Shown: piece after piece, positions 1 through 8,678 of the stretch
Numbering within the stretch: position 1 is the stretch's first letter
How the letters are laid out: every line of letters starts with the position of its first letter
DNA from: Ramicandelaber brevisporus
Lineage: Eukaryota > Kickxellomycota > Ramicandelaberales > Ramicandelaberaceae
Assembly: GCA_025201865.1 (NCBI GenBank)
Contig: MU602687.1
Location: 50,842-82,593, forward strand
DNA: 31,752 nucleotides
Reading direction: 5' to 3'
Translations under genes and position numbers: made by a program
Notes under the pieces: model-generated
The model's input: the letters and a program-made list of their open reading frames with translations, nothing else
What the model was told of the DNA's origin: nothing
Database searches by the model: none

Positions 1-1675
1 CTGGATGTTTACTCATTGATTGAGTTATGGTTGGCTCCTTTTCATCGTATTTACTCTGGTAAGATTGTGATTCGTAATATGAATGTGACTCTATTCGATT
101 TGATCTGTAACTGTCAGTTCGTAAAAATACTGGTGGTGGCGATGGTGGTGATGACCCAACTCGTGTATCAATAAAACCTCTCGTTGGCATTGATCTCGCG
201 GGTGCCACTGAACTGCGCGAAGCTGGATTCCGTCCCAACATGACACGAATAGCATCTCTTATTCCAATTTGACTATAGCCCACATTATATCTCTCACTAT
301 GTTGCCTGCTATCTGTGTGATTATTAACACGCTGTGATAACGAAACACATTTCGTAGTGATCAGAACTTCATATATTCCAGCCATGAACTCGATGCCAAG
401 CGGATACATTATTCCTGAAATGCGGCACAGACTCTTTTGCCTGTGCTGCCCAATAATTATTGCAGACTTTATGCCAGCGTCAAGGAAATCAGCGGCAACT
501 TGCTTCGCAAAGTAGACATGTCGGGGAAGTGGTTGCTGGCAGAATATCACACAATCAAGACCTTTGGAAGCTTGCTGGCGTAGAAATTGCCCAACTTCGC
601 GAGTAACACCATCTGTTAGTTCGTAAATTGGCACATTGTCTGAATTATAAGAAGATTGATGCTGCTCTGAATAGCGTGAAGGTGAGCGCGAGCGAGAGCG
701 TGGACGAGAATAAGCATAGTCTCGATTTCCACGCTCTGGTTCTCGGTGATCAGTATGGTCTCCACGCTCATCATTGTAGTAATTTGCATATTCATCATAA
801 TAGTCATCGTTATCATACTGCTTATCATGGTGCCTATCATAATGAGTATCGTAGTCATTGTTAGTGCCATTGTATATGGTGCGGCCTCGACCAGGATCGC
901 GCCTTGAGTCATGATCTCTTGGTCTAACTTGTTCTTCTACAATCTGGCCAAACCTAAGTGAAGATCCCATATCAACATGTACTCTTACATCCTGCCTCAT
1001 CAATCCATGTTCGTTAAGATGGTTCAAAAGCATCTTCGCATTGCTCATGTGTCTTACATCAATGTAAATGCTGGAATCATTCGTAGTATTGATCATAATA
1101 ATCTTTTCAATTCCAATCACATGTGACATCTGTTGAGAAACTACTCTGTGGTTCAGAGATGAATCACGGCGCGCTCCACTAATCACCACATGTGCGACTT
1201 GAGAGTCATCGCTTGATTTGGTGTAGTTTGTTGATTTGATAAAGGTTAGCGTCGGTGTTGAAGACTTACGGTGGTCAGTTAGAGTGGTGGATCCAAATGC
1301 TCCAGTCGTTGAAGGAGTACGTTGCCAAGGGCCGTAGCTCGCTGGCGTAGTGTATGCATTCGACGAGCTTCCATACTTGGCCCATGGACTCTGAACGCTG
1401 CTCGTGGTGCTAGTCTGTGCAACTCCATTGTTGTTTGAAGGTGTAAGACTGTCTGTATCTTCCACATGCTTTGAGTTTGTGGTATTATCTGAAGTGTCAA
1501 CAGAGATGCCGAGAGTGGCATACTCTGAAGGTGATGAAGACTGCTCTTCTACCAGGACTGGTGTTGTTGTAGCGGTTGGTGTCATAGTTGTCGTCGATGG
1601 CACGTCGACAGCGGTACCACCGTCAGCAACAGTCGCGCTGACCAGTCCGTTTGCAGCCTCTTCGATCGCTGACAT
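1..1675 (-). CDS. RRM-like + anticodon-binding-fold-like protein, tandem copy 1 (3' end outside window)
   Basis: An open minus-strand frame runs without a stop from the ATG at 1675 to the window edge: 558 residues visible, C-terminus missing. I see no in-frame upstream ATG. Order: Ser/Thr-rich N-terminus (1-140); RRM-like domain (about 144-236) starting LTFIKSTNY, with strand cores AHVVISGA and SSIYIDV; Asp/Tyr/His-rich linker with a PRSRSRSPSR element near 325-335; second domain (about 357-455) with LDCVIF, YFAKQVAADF and AGIKSAIII, resembling the class II aaRS anticodon-binding fold. Both domains align by eye with the next two genes, in the same order and at the same strand, so I infer tandem paralogy. 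A role in nuclear RNA metabolism is inference only. CGTAAGTCTT at about 1263-1272 resembles a donor site, but the frame stays open and the homology begins just after it, so I did not splice. Confidence 0.8.
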   Translation of the reverse strand, partial: MSAIEEAANGLVSATVADGGTAVDVPSTTTMTPTATTTPVLVEEQSSSPSEYATLGISVDTSDNTTNSKHVEDTDSLTPSNNNGVAQTSTTSSVQSPWAKYGSSSNAYTTPASYGPWQRTPSTTGAFGSTTLTDHRKSSTPTLTFIKSTNYTKSSDDSQVAHVVISGARRDSSLNHRVVSQQMSHVIGIEKIIMINTTNDSSIYIDVRHMSNAKMLLNHLNEHGLMRQDVRVHVDMGSSLRFGQIVEEQVRPRDHDSRRDPGRGRTIYNGTNNDYDTHYDRHHDKQYDNDDYYDEYANYYNDERGDHTDHREPERGNRDYAYSRPRSRSRSPSRYSEQHQSSYNSDNVPIYELTDGVTREVGQFLRQQASKGLDCVIFCQQPLPRHVYFAKQVAADFLDAGIKSAIIIGQHRQKSLCRISGIMYPLGIEFMAGIYEVLITTKCVSLSQRVNNHTDSRQHSERYNVGYSQIGIRDAIRVMLGRNPASRSSVAPARSMPTRGFIDTRVGSSPPSPPPVFLRTDSYRSNRIESHSYYESQSYQSKYDEKEPTITQSMSKHP

Positions 1676-2068
1676 CTTCGCGCACTTCTTGGTAGAAAGA
1701 AAAGAAGTTTGGTGTGTGGGGTTTATCAGTGCTGACTCGGCGAGTTGTGTGACTTTGCAAACAAAACAACAACATCCTGACCTCAATCGCACATCTATAT
1801 TGATGAGGCACTGGAGAATTGCCGTTATACTCCTTTCACTGCATCTTAGTATGAAATGGATTAATATCAGTAAAATTGTATAGATGTTTATTTAATAAGA
1901 GGAAACCTGTTAAACTCACTTTGAGTTCAACCGTGTCGCCCCAGTTTGCTTGATTGTGTTGTTTGATTGTGTTGTGTTGCTTGATGGCGTTGTTTGCTTG
2001 TGTTGTTTGTTTGTTTGTTGTAAAAATCGAATGTATTTCTGCCTCTGCTGTTATTGCTGGTACAGTTG
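1676..2068. promoter_or_regulatory. Intergenic: upstream region of copy 1 and 3' flank of copy 2
   Basis: This 393-base region carries the promoter and leader of copy 1 and the 3' flank of copy 2. On the coding (minus) strand, about 1945-2025 is a run of CAA/CAAAC-type repeats, of the kind expected in an unstructured leader or A/C-rich promoter. A donor-like GTGAGT near 1913-1918 and a pyrimidine tract ending CCAAG near 1689 could bound a 5'-UTR intron of about 230 bases. This is unproven. No gene was found here. Confidence 0.4.
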
Positions 2069-4939
2069 TTATTCCTGAGGCATCGTCATGCCAGACGTTT
2101 GGGACATTAGTGGAGCTTGCGTGAACTGGGTGTGCATTTGCTGAGGTTGCTGCTGCGTCTGTGATTGCGTTTGTGGCTGCTGGAACTGCGCTTGTTGCAT
2201 CTGCTGAGCCTGCTGTTGTAGCATTTGCTGAGACATTTGTTGAGACTGCATGTATGCTTGAAACTGCATCCACTGCATCATCATATTCTGCTGCTGATAT
2301 TGTTGCTGTTGAGATTGGAATTGCTGTGGCATGAACATGGTGTTCATCGGCATCTGCTGTGCGGTCTGCTGCAACTGTGCAATCTGCTGGGTCTGAAGTT
2401 GTGATTGTGATTGTGACTGTGGCTGTGTGACTGGCTGAGAGTATACCTGAGCAATTGGATGAGGCTGGGGTTGCGCCTGAATCGAATTCTGGTTCTGAAC
2501 TTGCAATTGTGGATGGCTGTGTGAACCATTTTGCTGAGTGTGTGCTTGTTGCTGCTGCTGCTGCTGTTGCTGAGGTTGAGTGATTCCTTGGTACTGCTGG
2601 GTTGCTGTATGGCCATTTTGAGTGTTCGTTGGTGTCGTTATTGAGAGTGGACTTGTTTGGGTGTCAACTTTAGGAGTTGATGCGTCTGTTAAAGTCTTTG
2701 ATATTTCACGCTGCTGCTGTTGCTGTTGCCATGTAGCTGGATGGTGCACAGCTTTGTTTGCCTGAGGAACCTGTGTATGCGGGTTCACATTGGTTTGCGC
2801 TGCCTGCTGAGTTTGTGGATTCTTATTAGCTTTGGCTTGAACTGGCGACTTTGGCTGGTGCTGAGTGCGTGGATCAGCTGCTGTGGTGTTTAGTGGTGGC
2901 TGCGAGTGAGCCTTTGGTTTGATTCCATTTGCCGTTGTATTGGTAACTGGACTCTGTGCTGTCTTTGGGCCAGCTTTTCCTGGAGTTGACTGGGCCATTC
3001 GAAGATATAGATTCAGACTTGGCTGATGGTCTGGGAAGCATCTGCGGAAAACTGCTGTTGCTTCCTCAATGTCCATGTCGGTGCTGCGAATGTCAGTCAT
3101 AACTGAAGCATCAACCATTCTCGGCACCACAGTCGAGACTGGCGCCACATTGGTTATGACTGGCTGTTTGGCCGGAGCTGCTGCTGCTGTAGCTGTATGT
3201 GACTTGGTTTCGAACTTGGTTGTTTGCGCATTGTCAGCGTCAATCGTCAGTTTTGATGCTGAAGTTGATGTTGGTGCTGGTGTTGACGCTGGTGTGGGTG
3301 TGGGTGTTTGTGTAGCTGTGGATATGGATGTGAAGGATGATTTCGGTTTCTGTGAATCTGATGATGCCTGTACATTTGACGCTGAGATTGAAGTGGCCGT
3401 GGCAGTGGCAGCGGCAACCGTATGGCTTTTTACAGAGTGCAGTGCTGGCGACTTGTCCTTTATCGCCTGGACTGCCTGACTAGTTGTTGATCGCGAGCTG
3501 ACTGAATCTGTGGATATGCCATGAGTCGTTTGACTCTCTCTTTCCACCACTTGATGGCTGCTTTGCGACAGTGATGTTACGGCCGATGCATCATGTAATG
3601 TGCTCACCACAGTACTTGGGCTATTGGTAACCGTGAATGTCAGCTGGGAAGAACGAGATGCAGTTCCTGTTAAACTTGGCTCTACAGCTTCTGGCAGACT
3701 GGTCCTTGTCCTTACAGACTGCACTCTATTGGATAAACGCCACAATGCATTCTGCATTCGAATCCGGGCATTGACTGTACTCATCCAGTTCAACTGTGCT
3801 TTGAAACACTCCACCAACTTCTCCCTGCGATTACTACTGCCATTGTTGTAGAATTCAACGTCCTTTATCAAACTGACGTTGCGCCAAATTGTAGTTGTCG
3901 ATTCTTCGCATGAATAAAAGTTGATAACTGAGATAAACTTGACATTGGCCTTGGCAGCCTGCTTGTATAGGCGGTCCTGGAATGCGCGCTCCTCAACACC
4001 CGTGATGAGAGCAGTTGTCAAGCCCGCGTCTCCGTATTCACTCAGCAACGTTTTGCCGAGACGAATCACATCCGGATTAGCAGATATGGCGTAAATGAGA
4101 CAGTCGAGCGACTTGGATGATGAGGCGTCTGAGAATTGGCTAAGAAACTGGCGAATTCTGTCACTTGATGTGCTTATTGATGCATGCAGATGGAGGCTGA
4201 GTGACGAGTGTTGAGCCGATGATGCACCACGCCGTTGTTGCTCATCATGGTATGAATGGCGCTGGCCAGATGGTGAGTGTGTGGATGACGGCGGAGTGGA
4301 GCTATCCAATCCCATCGACACTCGCTTGGATCTAGATGATGGCGAGACTGACCGTGATGATGGTTGACTGCGTTTGCGATGCTCACTCACATTGCGCTCA
4401 TTGACACTCTCCCGTGAACTAGCTGGCGTTGCCGGATAGCTCATATGTACTACTGGCCCGGATGCCGCTGTGGATCTTGACAATGACGATGACGATGAAT
4501 ACGAAGACTTTGTCCTCACTTGTTGCTGCAAAAGGTCTACTGCTCTGCCCTTCTCAACTTTGACATCCAAGTAACTGCCCAACACGCCGCGTCTCTCAAT
4601 GTAAGCACACAATGTGTTAGCAACAGAGAGCGATACAACTTCAACATAGATTGCGTACTTTGAAGTGGTGCTGATTGAACAGATGGACTTTGATGAAGCA
4701 ATGTTCTTGAAGAAGGAAGCAAGTGCGTCATGGTCCATTGCTGCAGCTGGACCAGCATCCTCAATAATCACACATGCGCTGGATGAGTTTTCAAATGTGT
4801 TGAATGTTGAGGTCTTGATGAAATAGATGTTCGGCGCGCCATCACTGCCACCGCTGCCACCGCTGTTGCCACTACTACTACTGCTGTTGTTGTTGTTGTT
4901 GTTTGATCTGCCACTTCCAAGCGATCGCAATGAGGACAT
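2069..4939 (-). CDS. RRM-like + anticodon-binding-fold-like, Gln-rich protein, tandem copy 2
   Basis: A 956-residue protein if started at the ATG at 4939 (MSSLRS). The frame extends to an ATG at 5167, but that adds a hydrophobic stretch absent from the sister genes. A TATA-like run lies between the two ATGs, so the downstream start is preferred. Order: Asn/Ser/Gly-rich start; RRM-like domain (about 37-131) with IYFIKTSTF, ACVIIEDA and YAIYVEV; Ser/Arg-rich linker (about 180-210); anticodon-binding-fold-like domain (about 278-355) with LDCLIY, LGKTLL and AGLTTALI; a predicted helix MDIEEATAVFRR at 622; then a long Gln-rich prion-like tail with a pure Gln run encoded near 2550-2575. The plan resembles Nab3 or NCOA5-like RNA and transcription proteins, but I cannot assign orthology. 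Canonical aromatic RNP residues are not evident. Confidence 0.85.
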   Translation of the reverse strand: MSSLRSLGSGRSNNNNNNSSSSSGNSGGSGGSDGAPNIYFIKTSTFNTFENSSSACVIIEDAGPAAAMDHDALASFFKNIASSKSICSISTTSKYAIYVEVVSLSVANTLCAYIERRGVLGSYLDVKVEKGRAVDLLQQQVRTKSSYSSSSSLSRSTAASGPVVHMSYPATPASSRESVNERNVSEHRKRSQPSSRSVSPSSRSKRVSMGLDSSTPPSSTHSPSGQRHSYHDEQQRRGASSAQHSSLSLHLHASISTSSDRIRQFLSQFSDASSSKSLDCLIYAISANPDVIRLGKTLLSEYGDAGLTTALITGVEERAFQDRLYKQAAKANVKFISVINFYSCEESTTTIWRNVSLIKDVEFYNNGSSNRREKLVECFKAQLNWMSTVNARIRMQNALWRLSNRVQSVRTRTSLPEAVEPSLTGTASRSSQLTFTVTNSPSTVVSTLHDASAVTSLSQSSHQVVERESQTTHGISTDSVSSRSTTSQAVQAIKDKSPALHSVKSHTVAAATATATSISASNVQASSDSQKPKSSFTSISTATQTPTPTPASTPAPTSTSASKLTIDADNAQTTKFETKSHTATAAAAPAKQPVITNVAPVSTVVPRMVDASVMTDIRSTDMDIEEATAVFRRCFPDHQPSLNLYLRMAQSTPGKAGPKTAQSPVTNTTANGIKPKAHSQPPLNTTAADPRTQHQPKSPVQAKANKNPQTQQAAQTNVNPHTQVPQANKAVHHPATWQQQQQQREISKTLTDASTPKVDTQTSPLSITTPTNTQNGHTATQQYQGITQPQQQQQQQQQAHTQQNGSHSHPQLQVQNQNSIQAQPQPHPIAQVYSQPVTQPQSQSQSQLQTQQIAQLQQTAQQMPMNTMFMPQQFQSQQQQYQQQNMMMQWMQFQAYMQSQQMSQQMLQQQAQQMQQAQFQQPQTQSQTQQQPQQMHTQFTQAPLMSQTSGMTMPQE

Positions 4940-5273
4940 GGCTGCGGCTGGCTTCTGGACTGATCTCTCGAGAGAGAAGAAGTGTCGCTGTGTGTTTATA
5001 TATATATGCGCTGATGCTGACCTAGCCGGGTCTGCTGCAGGTTTCTTTCCTGTGCCTCTTTCTGCAGTGGGCTGATGTAACTGTTTGTATGTGGATTTCG
5101 TAAAGAGCGTGGTAACGAATATAATCAGCAAGAATAAAAGGAAAAAAAAACACGTGGAAAATTGCATCTCAATAAGCTTGAGCTTACAATCTAATAAACA
5201 GTGGAGTTAATAGTGCATATATAATTAATATTCATGTTAGAGTATGTGGATTAAAGTGATGGTGGTTTCATTA
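4940..5273. promoter_or_regulatory. Intergenic: copy 2 promoter and copy 3 3' flank
   Basis: These 334 bases separate the chosen start of copy 2 from the stop of copy 3. The part up to 5167 is open in the copy 2 frame, but it contains the TATA-like run and reads as leader or promoter. The rest, about 5170-5260, is AT-rich and suits a 3' end for copy 3. No other gene was seen. Confidence 0.5.
4995..5008 (-). promoter_or_regulatory. TATA-like element upstream of copy 2
   Basis: An alternating TA run (GCATATATATATAAA on the minus strand) lies about 56 bases upstream of the ATG at 4939. If used as a TATA box, transcription would begin downstream of it. This excludes the more upstream ATG at 5167 and supports the MSSLRS start. 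Confidence 0.45.
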
Positions 5274-8200
5274 TCACTGTTGCTGGCTCATGCCTGATAA
5301 ATACTGCATCATTCCTTGGCTAATCTGAGGCGTTGTCATTTGTGGTTGTAGATACGACTGCGACAGTGGCTGCGATTGCGACTGCGGCTGCGATTGTGTG
5401 GCGATGGGCTGGTCAAGTGCCATTGATGGAGTTGATTGAATTAATAACGGTTCGGTAGTTGCTGGAACAGGTGCGGTGGTGACTACTGGCGGCATCATCA
5501 TCGGGAAGGACATTGGAGGCATTTGTGGCATTCCTGGCATCGTAGGCATCTGTGGCATTTGTGGCATGTTTGGCATACCTTGTATGTTTGGCATTGGAGG
5601 CATTGGAGGCATCTGTGACATGTCTTGCATTGAGGGCATATTTTGAGACATTCCACTCATTTGCATAAACTGTTGGAATTGCATAAACATCAGTAGTTGC
5701 TGCTGGGGATCTGTCGGCATTCCAAAGAATGGCATTCCGAATGGTAGATTCTGCATTGCAGGTTGTGCACTCTGGGGGACTAGCTGCTGCGGAGAGAGCG
5801 GCTGTTGCTGAGACTGTGGATTTGGAGTAGTGGCTGCAGTTGAAGCAAGAACCGAAGCCACTGGCGTAGCTTCAGGCACAGCTGGAGCTACTGGGATAGC
5901 TTCCATCTGAGCTACATTTTGCGACTGAGCAGTGTTATTATTATCATTAAAGTGAACAAGAAGATGTTCAAGGTCAGGATGGGCTTCCTTAAGCACATCT
6001 AGGGCTTCATCAATATTCATCTCGGTATTATTATCCTCTTTACTAATTGCATCGGCTTTGGCAATGCCTGTGCTGTTACGGTTTCTCTCCATTGAACTTG
6101 ATGAAGAAACAGGTGGCAATTGATGCTGACTGTTGTTTTTAATCAAGTTATAGCCATCACTCTTGCCTGTGCGATTGTCTTTTGAATCATTTGAATCGCT
6201 TGAACGCATTTTAGCCAAGTGTTTCTTTTCTTTAGCCATGTACTCAATTACCTTTTGCACTCCCCACAGTTTAGGTGGAATCATTTCATATTTAGTGTCG
6301 TTTCTTCTAAGAACTCTACTGACTCTGCGCCTGCTGATTGTAAACTGATTAGTATGTGGAGCCTGCGGCCATATTCCAATAAAGAAATCAATTCTATAAT
6401 CATAAAATTCCTCCAATAATTTATAAATTAAATCTTTAGCAATGTGAACTGCAACTGATGCAACTGATACTCCAGATTCATTAATCAACGTTGCCAGTCT
6501 TTTGCCAAAGTCTACCGAGTCTGATGTTGGCTCGATGATTCCCACAATGCATTCAAAGTTCATTTTGTAAGTATCTCGCAGAAACTTGCGCAAATCAAAC
6601 TGAATGTCACGCGATGAGAGATGAACAAACGAAACTGATTTGTCGATTTCTACATCTCTAATATTGCGTGTCCTGTTGTATTTGGCTTGGGTTTTATCAC
6701 TATAATTGCGAGAAGTACGATGTGAATCAGCTGACACTGGTGAACGTGATCTAGATTCACGTCTTTTACTACTAACACCACTACTGCCACCATTGCTGCG
6801 ACTGCTTGATTTATGTTCATTTCCAGATTTAGATGCTGCCTTTGAAGTTGATGCTGATGATGGCACTGCTTTTGATGATTTGTGATTTATGATTTTAACA
6901 TCAACTGCATCGTTCATATATCCATTCGTCTTAAAATGCTTAGTTAGCACTGTGGCTGCATCTTCATCTGTAACTCCAATATATACATCTCGGTTGATGC
7001 TTGTGTTGATTGAGCTGAATCGATTGCGTCCAATAATCTGCTTAAGCTCGGTCTCCAATGCCGTGTGATTATTGGCATTGATTGAACGTGCTCCGGTCAG
7101 AACCACATCTGCAACTATTGATTTGCCAGATGGAATTGGATATGTAGTTGTTCTAATAAATACATCTTTATTCGGAACTGTCTGAATGTCTCCCTTCTGC
7201 TGCGTTTTCTGCTGTTGTTTCTGCTGGGGTTCAATTGCTGGCTTCTGAATGTCAACTGGAATCTCCGTAGTGTTCACTGTGGCTGCTTCGTTCGTGTTTT
7301 CATTATATGCAGTATGGTTTGCATAGATACCCATCAGGAATTTTGCGGCAAATGAGTGACTCGACTCACCTTCATTCGTGGTCGCATTATCTACAGTCGT
7401 GGCCTGATTGGAAGCTTCAGCGGGCATATTCGACTGCTCGCCATTTTCTGACTTGGCTGCTGCACTCGTTTGATTCACCATACTCGACTCGGGCATTATT
7501 TCGATAGACTTCATTTCGGGTTTAGATAATGTTTGTGACTGTGCCTCATTTGATGTTGTACGTTTACGTGGATCGCTAGCTACAATATTCAGATTTACCC
7601 CATACTGCTGCTGCTGGTATTGCTGTTGCTGGTGTTGCTGCTGCTGTTGTTGCTGCTGTTGCTGGTGGTGCTGACTTGAATGGCTATCCGATGTTAGTGC
7701 TGAAGATATATTCAGCATTGATCCTGAGGCAGGAGATGATGATGAAAAGCTGTCTTCTCTCCTAATTCGATCTGCTGGAACTGACTTTGAAGGTGGAGCC
7801 GCTGCCACTGCACTTCCGCGTTCGTGTGCTCTTTCTTCGCTGTTATATCTAGACAATGAACGAGCCGGTGCACTATTCTCGCCATCCGAGGGATAACGAG
7901 AGCGTTCGCTCGCGCCAGAGCTTCCATATCGAGCCTGTGCTTGACCATGATCATGACCATGACCATTACTATTGTTGACTGTATCAATTGGATAACGCGG
8001 ATCGTACTCGTAATGATGTCGAGAGTATTCGCCTCCAGATCGACTGCCATATTCACTGCCTGGTCGATTGTGATCGTAGCCATGTCCATTACTTCCATAT
8101 GATACATTGTAGCCTCCATTGGAACGGTAGCTGCGATAGTCTCGGCCGTAACCCATTTCTCCACCACCGCTGCCGCTGTTGTTGCTGTTGCTGCCACCAC

Positions 8201-8384
8201 CACCACCACCACCACCTCTATTATCACCATGTCCATGTTCATAGCCATACGGAGGATGATCATCTTGGCTGTATGATGAGCCAGAGCGATGCCCCGGAGG
8301 AAGTGGAGGATAGTAGTGGCGGCTCCGGTCAGAGCTTGTATCCCGGTAGTAACGACGCGGAGAGCCGTGATTGCGCTCTGACAT
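5274..8384 (-). CDS. RRM-like + anticodon-binding-fold-like, Gln/Met/Pro-rich protein, tandem copy 3
   Basis: A 1036-residue protein from the ATG at 8384. Order: Arg/Tyr/Gly-rich N-terminus (about 1-150); Gln run encoded near 7610-7670; RRM-like domain (about 406-500) beginning VFIRTTTYPI, with ADVVLTGA and RDVYIGV strands, a plausible beta-alpha-beta-beta-alpha-beta order; Ser/Arg linker with RRESRSRSP; anticodon-binding-fold-like domain (about 608-715) with FECIVGI, FGKRLATLI and IDFFIGIWPQ; helix MNIDEALDVLKEAHPDL at 789, matching copy 2; then a Gln-rich tail holding a repeat of MP-x units (DNA 5500-5640). FGKRLATLI...GV followed by a strand and Q/H-rich turn is the pattern I associate with NCOA5-type anticodon-binding-like domains. 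Nuclear RNA binding is likely but inferred. The Met/Pro repeat is specific to this copy. Confidence 0.87.
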   Translation of the reverse strand: MSERNHGSPRRYYRDTSSDRSRHYYPPLPPGHRSGSSYSQDDHPPYGYEHGHGDNRGGGGGGGGSNSNNSGSGGGEMGYGRDYRSYRSNGGYNVSYGSNGHGYDHNRPGSEYGSRSGGEYSRHHYEYDPRYPIDTVNNSNGHGHDHGQAQARYGSSGASERSRYPSDGENSAPARSLSRYNSEERAHERGSAVAAAPPSKSVPADRIRREDSFSSSSPASGSMLNISSALTSDSHSSQHHQQQQQQQQQQHQQQQYQQQQYGVNLNIVASDPRKRTTSNEAQSQTLSKPEMKSIEIMPESSMVNQTSAAAKSENGEQSNMPAEASNQATTVDNATTNEGESSHSFAAKFLMGIYANHTAYNENTNEAATVNTTEIPVDIQKPAIEPQQKQQQKTQQKGDIQTVPNKDVFIRTTTYPIPSGKSIVADVVLTGARSINANNHTALETELKQIIGRNRFSSINTSINRDVYIGVTDEDAATVLTKHFKTNGYMNDAVDVKIINHKSSKAVPSSASTSKAASKSGNEHKSSSRSNGGSSGVSSKRRESRSRSPVSADSHRTSRNYSDKTQAKYNRTRNIRDVEIDKSVSFVHLSSRDIQFDLRKFLRDTYKMNFECIVGIIEPTSDSVDFGKRLATLINESGVSVASVAVHIAKDLIYKLLEEFYDYRIDFFIGIWPQAPHTNQFTISRRRVSRVLRRNDTKYEMIPPKLWGVQKVIEYMAKEKKHLAKMRSSDSNDSKDNRTGKSDGYNLIKNNSQHQLPPVSSSSSMERNRNSTGIAKADAISKEDNNTEMNIDEALDVLKEAHPDLEHLLVHFNDNNNTAQSQNVAQMEAIPVAPAVPEATPVASVLASTAATTPNPQSQQQPLSPQQLVPQSAQPAMQNLPFGMPFFGMPTDPQQQLLMFMQFQQFMQMSGMSQNMPSMQDMSQMPPMPPMPNIQGMPNMPQMPQMPTMPGMPQMPPMSFPMMMPPVVTTAPVPATTEPLLIQSTPSMALDQPIATQSQPQSQSQPLSQSYLQPQMTTPQISQGMMQYLSGMSQQQ

Positions 8385-8527
8385 TACTCGCCTTTACCTG
8401 CGTTTGCTGTACTGTCTAGTCTGCACCTGCTGGTTATGCTTTAAAAGATCAATTTCGTCTCGTTCTGTTGACGCAAAGGGGGAGGGATGAACGTGTGTGC
8501 AAGCAGAGTAAAAAGCATAACAACCTG

Positions 8528-8577
8528 CCCTACATACACAAACATACACAAACATACACAAACAAACACAAACACAA
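8528..8577. repeat. Imperfect ACATACACAA repeat
   Basis: Several tandem copies of a roughly 10-base unit (ACATACACAA, drifting to ACAAACACAA) lie between copy 3 and the GCP3 gene. They sit in the copy 3 promoter side. Likely simple-sequence expansion with no evident coding role. Confidence 0.7.
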
Positions 8578-8678
8578 GCCCTGCTGTGGACTTGCTAAGC
8601 GCATGTGAGCTTGTGTGAGTATACTTAAAAGGTTATTATAAAAAGTAAAAAGAAGCAATGAAAGATGACATAGTGAGT

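Noticed and set aside
1263-1272. GTAAGT donor-like site inside copy 1
   Set aside because: The frame continues without a stop and the conserved FIKST domain start lies just downstream, so splicing is not required.
4940-5167. N-terminal extension of copy 2 with a signal-peptide-like hydrophobic stretch
   Set aside because: A TATA-like run lies inside it, the sister genes begin at MS-x-x without such an extension, and the rest of the protein looks nuclear and disordered. The hydrophobic look comes from T-rich promoter sequence.
7712-8419. Opposite- and alternate-frame ORFs over the N-terminus of copy 3 (His, Met or Val runs)
   Set aside because: They are shadows of the Gly/Asn/Tyr-rich repeats of the real gene.
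8528-8577. Short regularly spaced repeats as a possible CRISPR array
   Set aside because: The units are contiguous CA-rich simple repeats with no unique spacers, in a eukaryotic promoter region.
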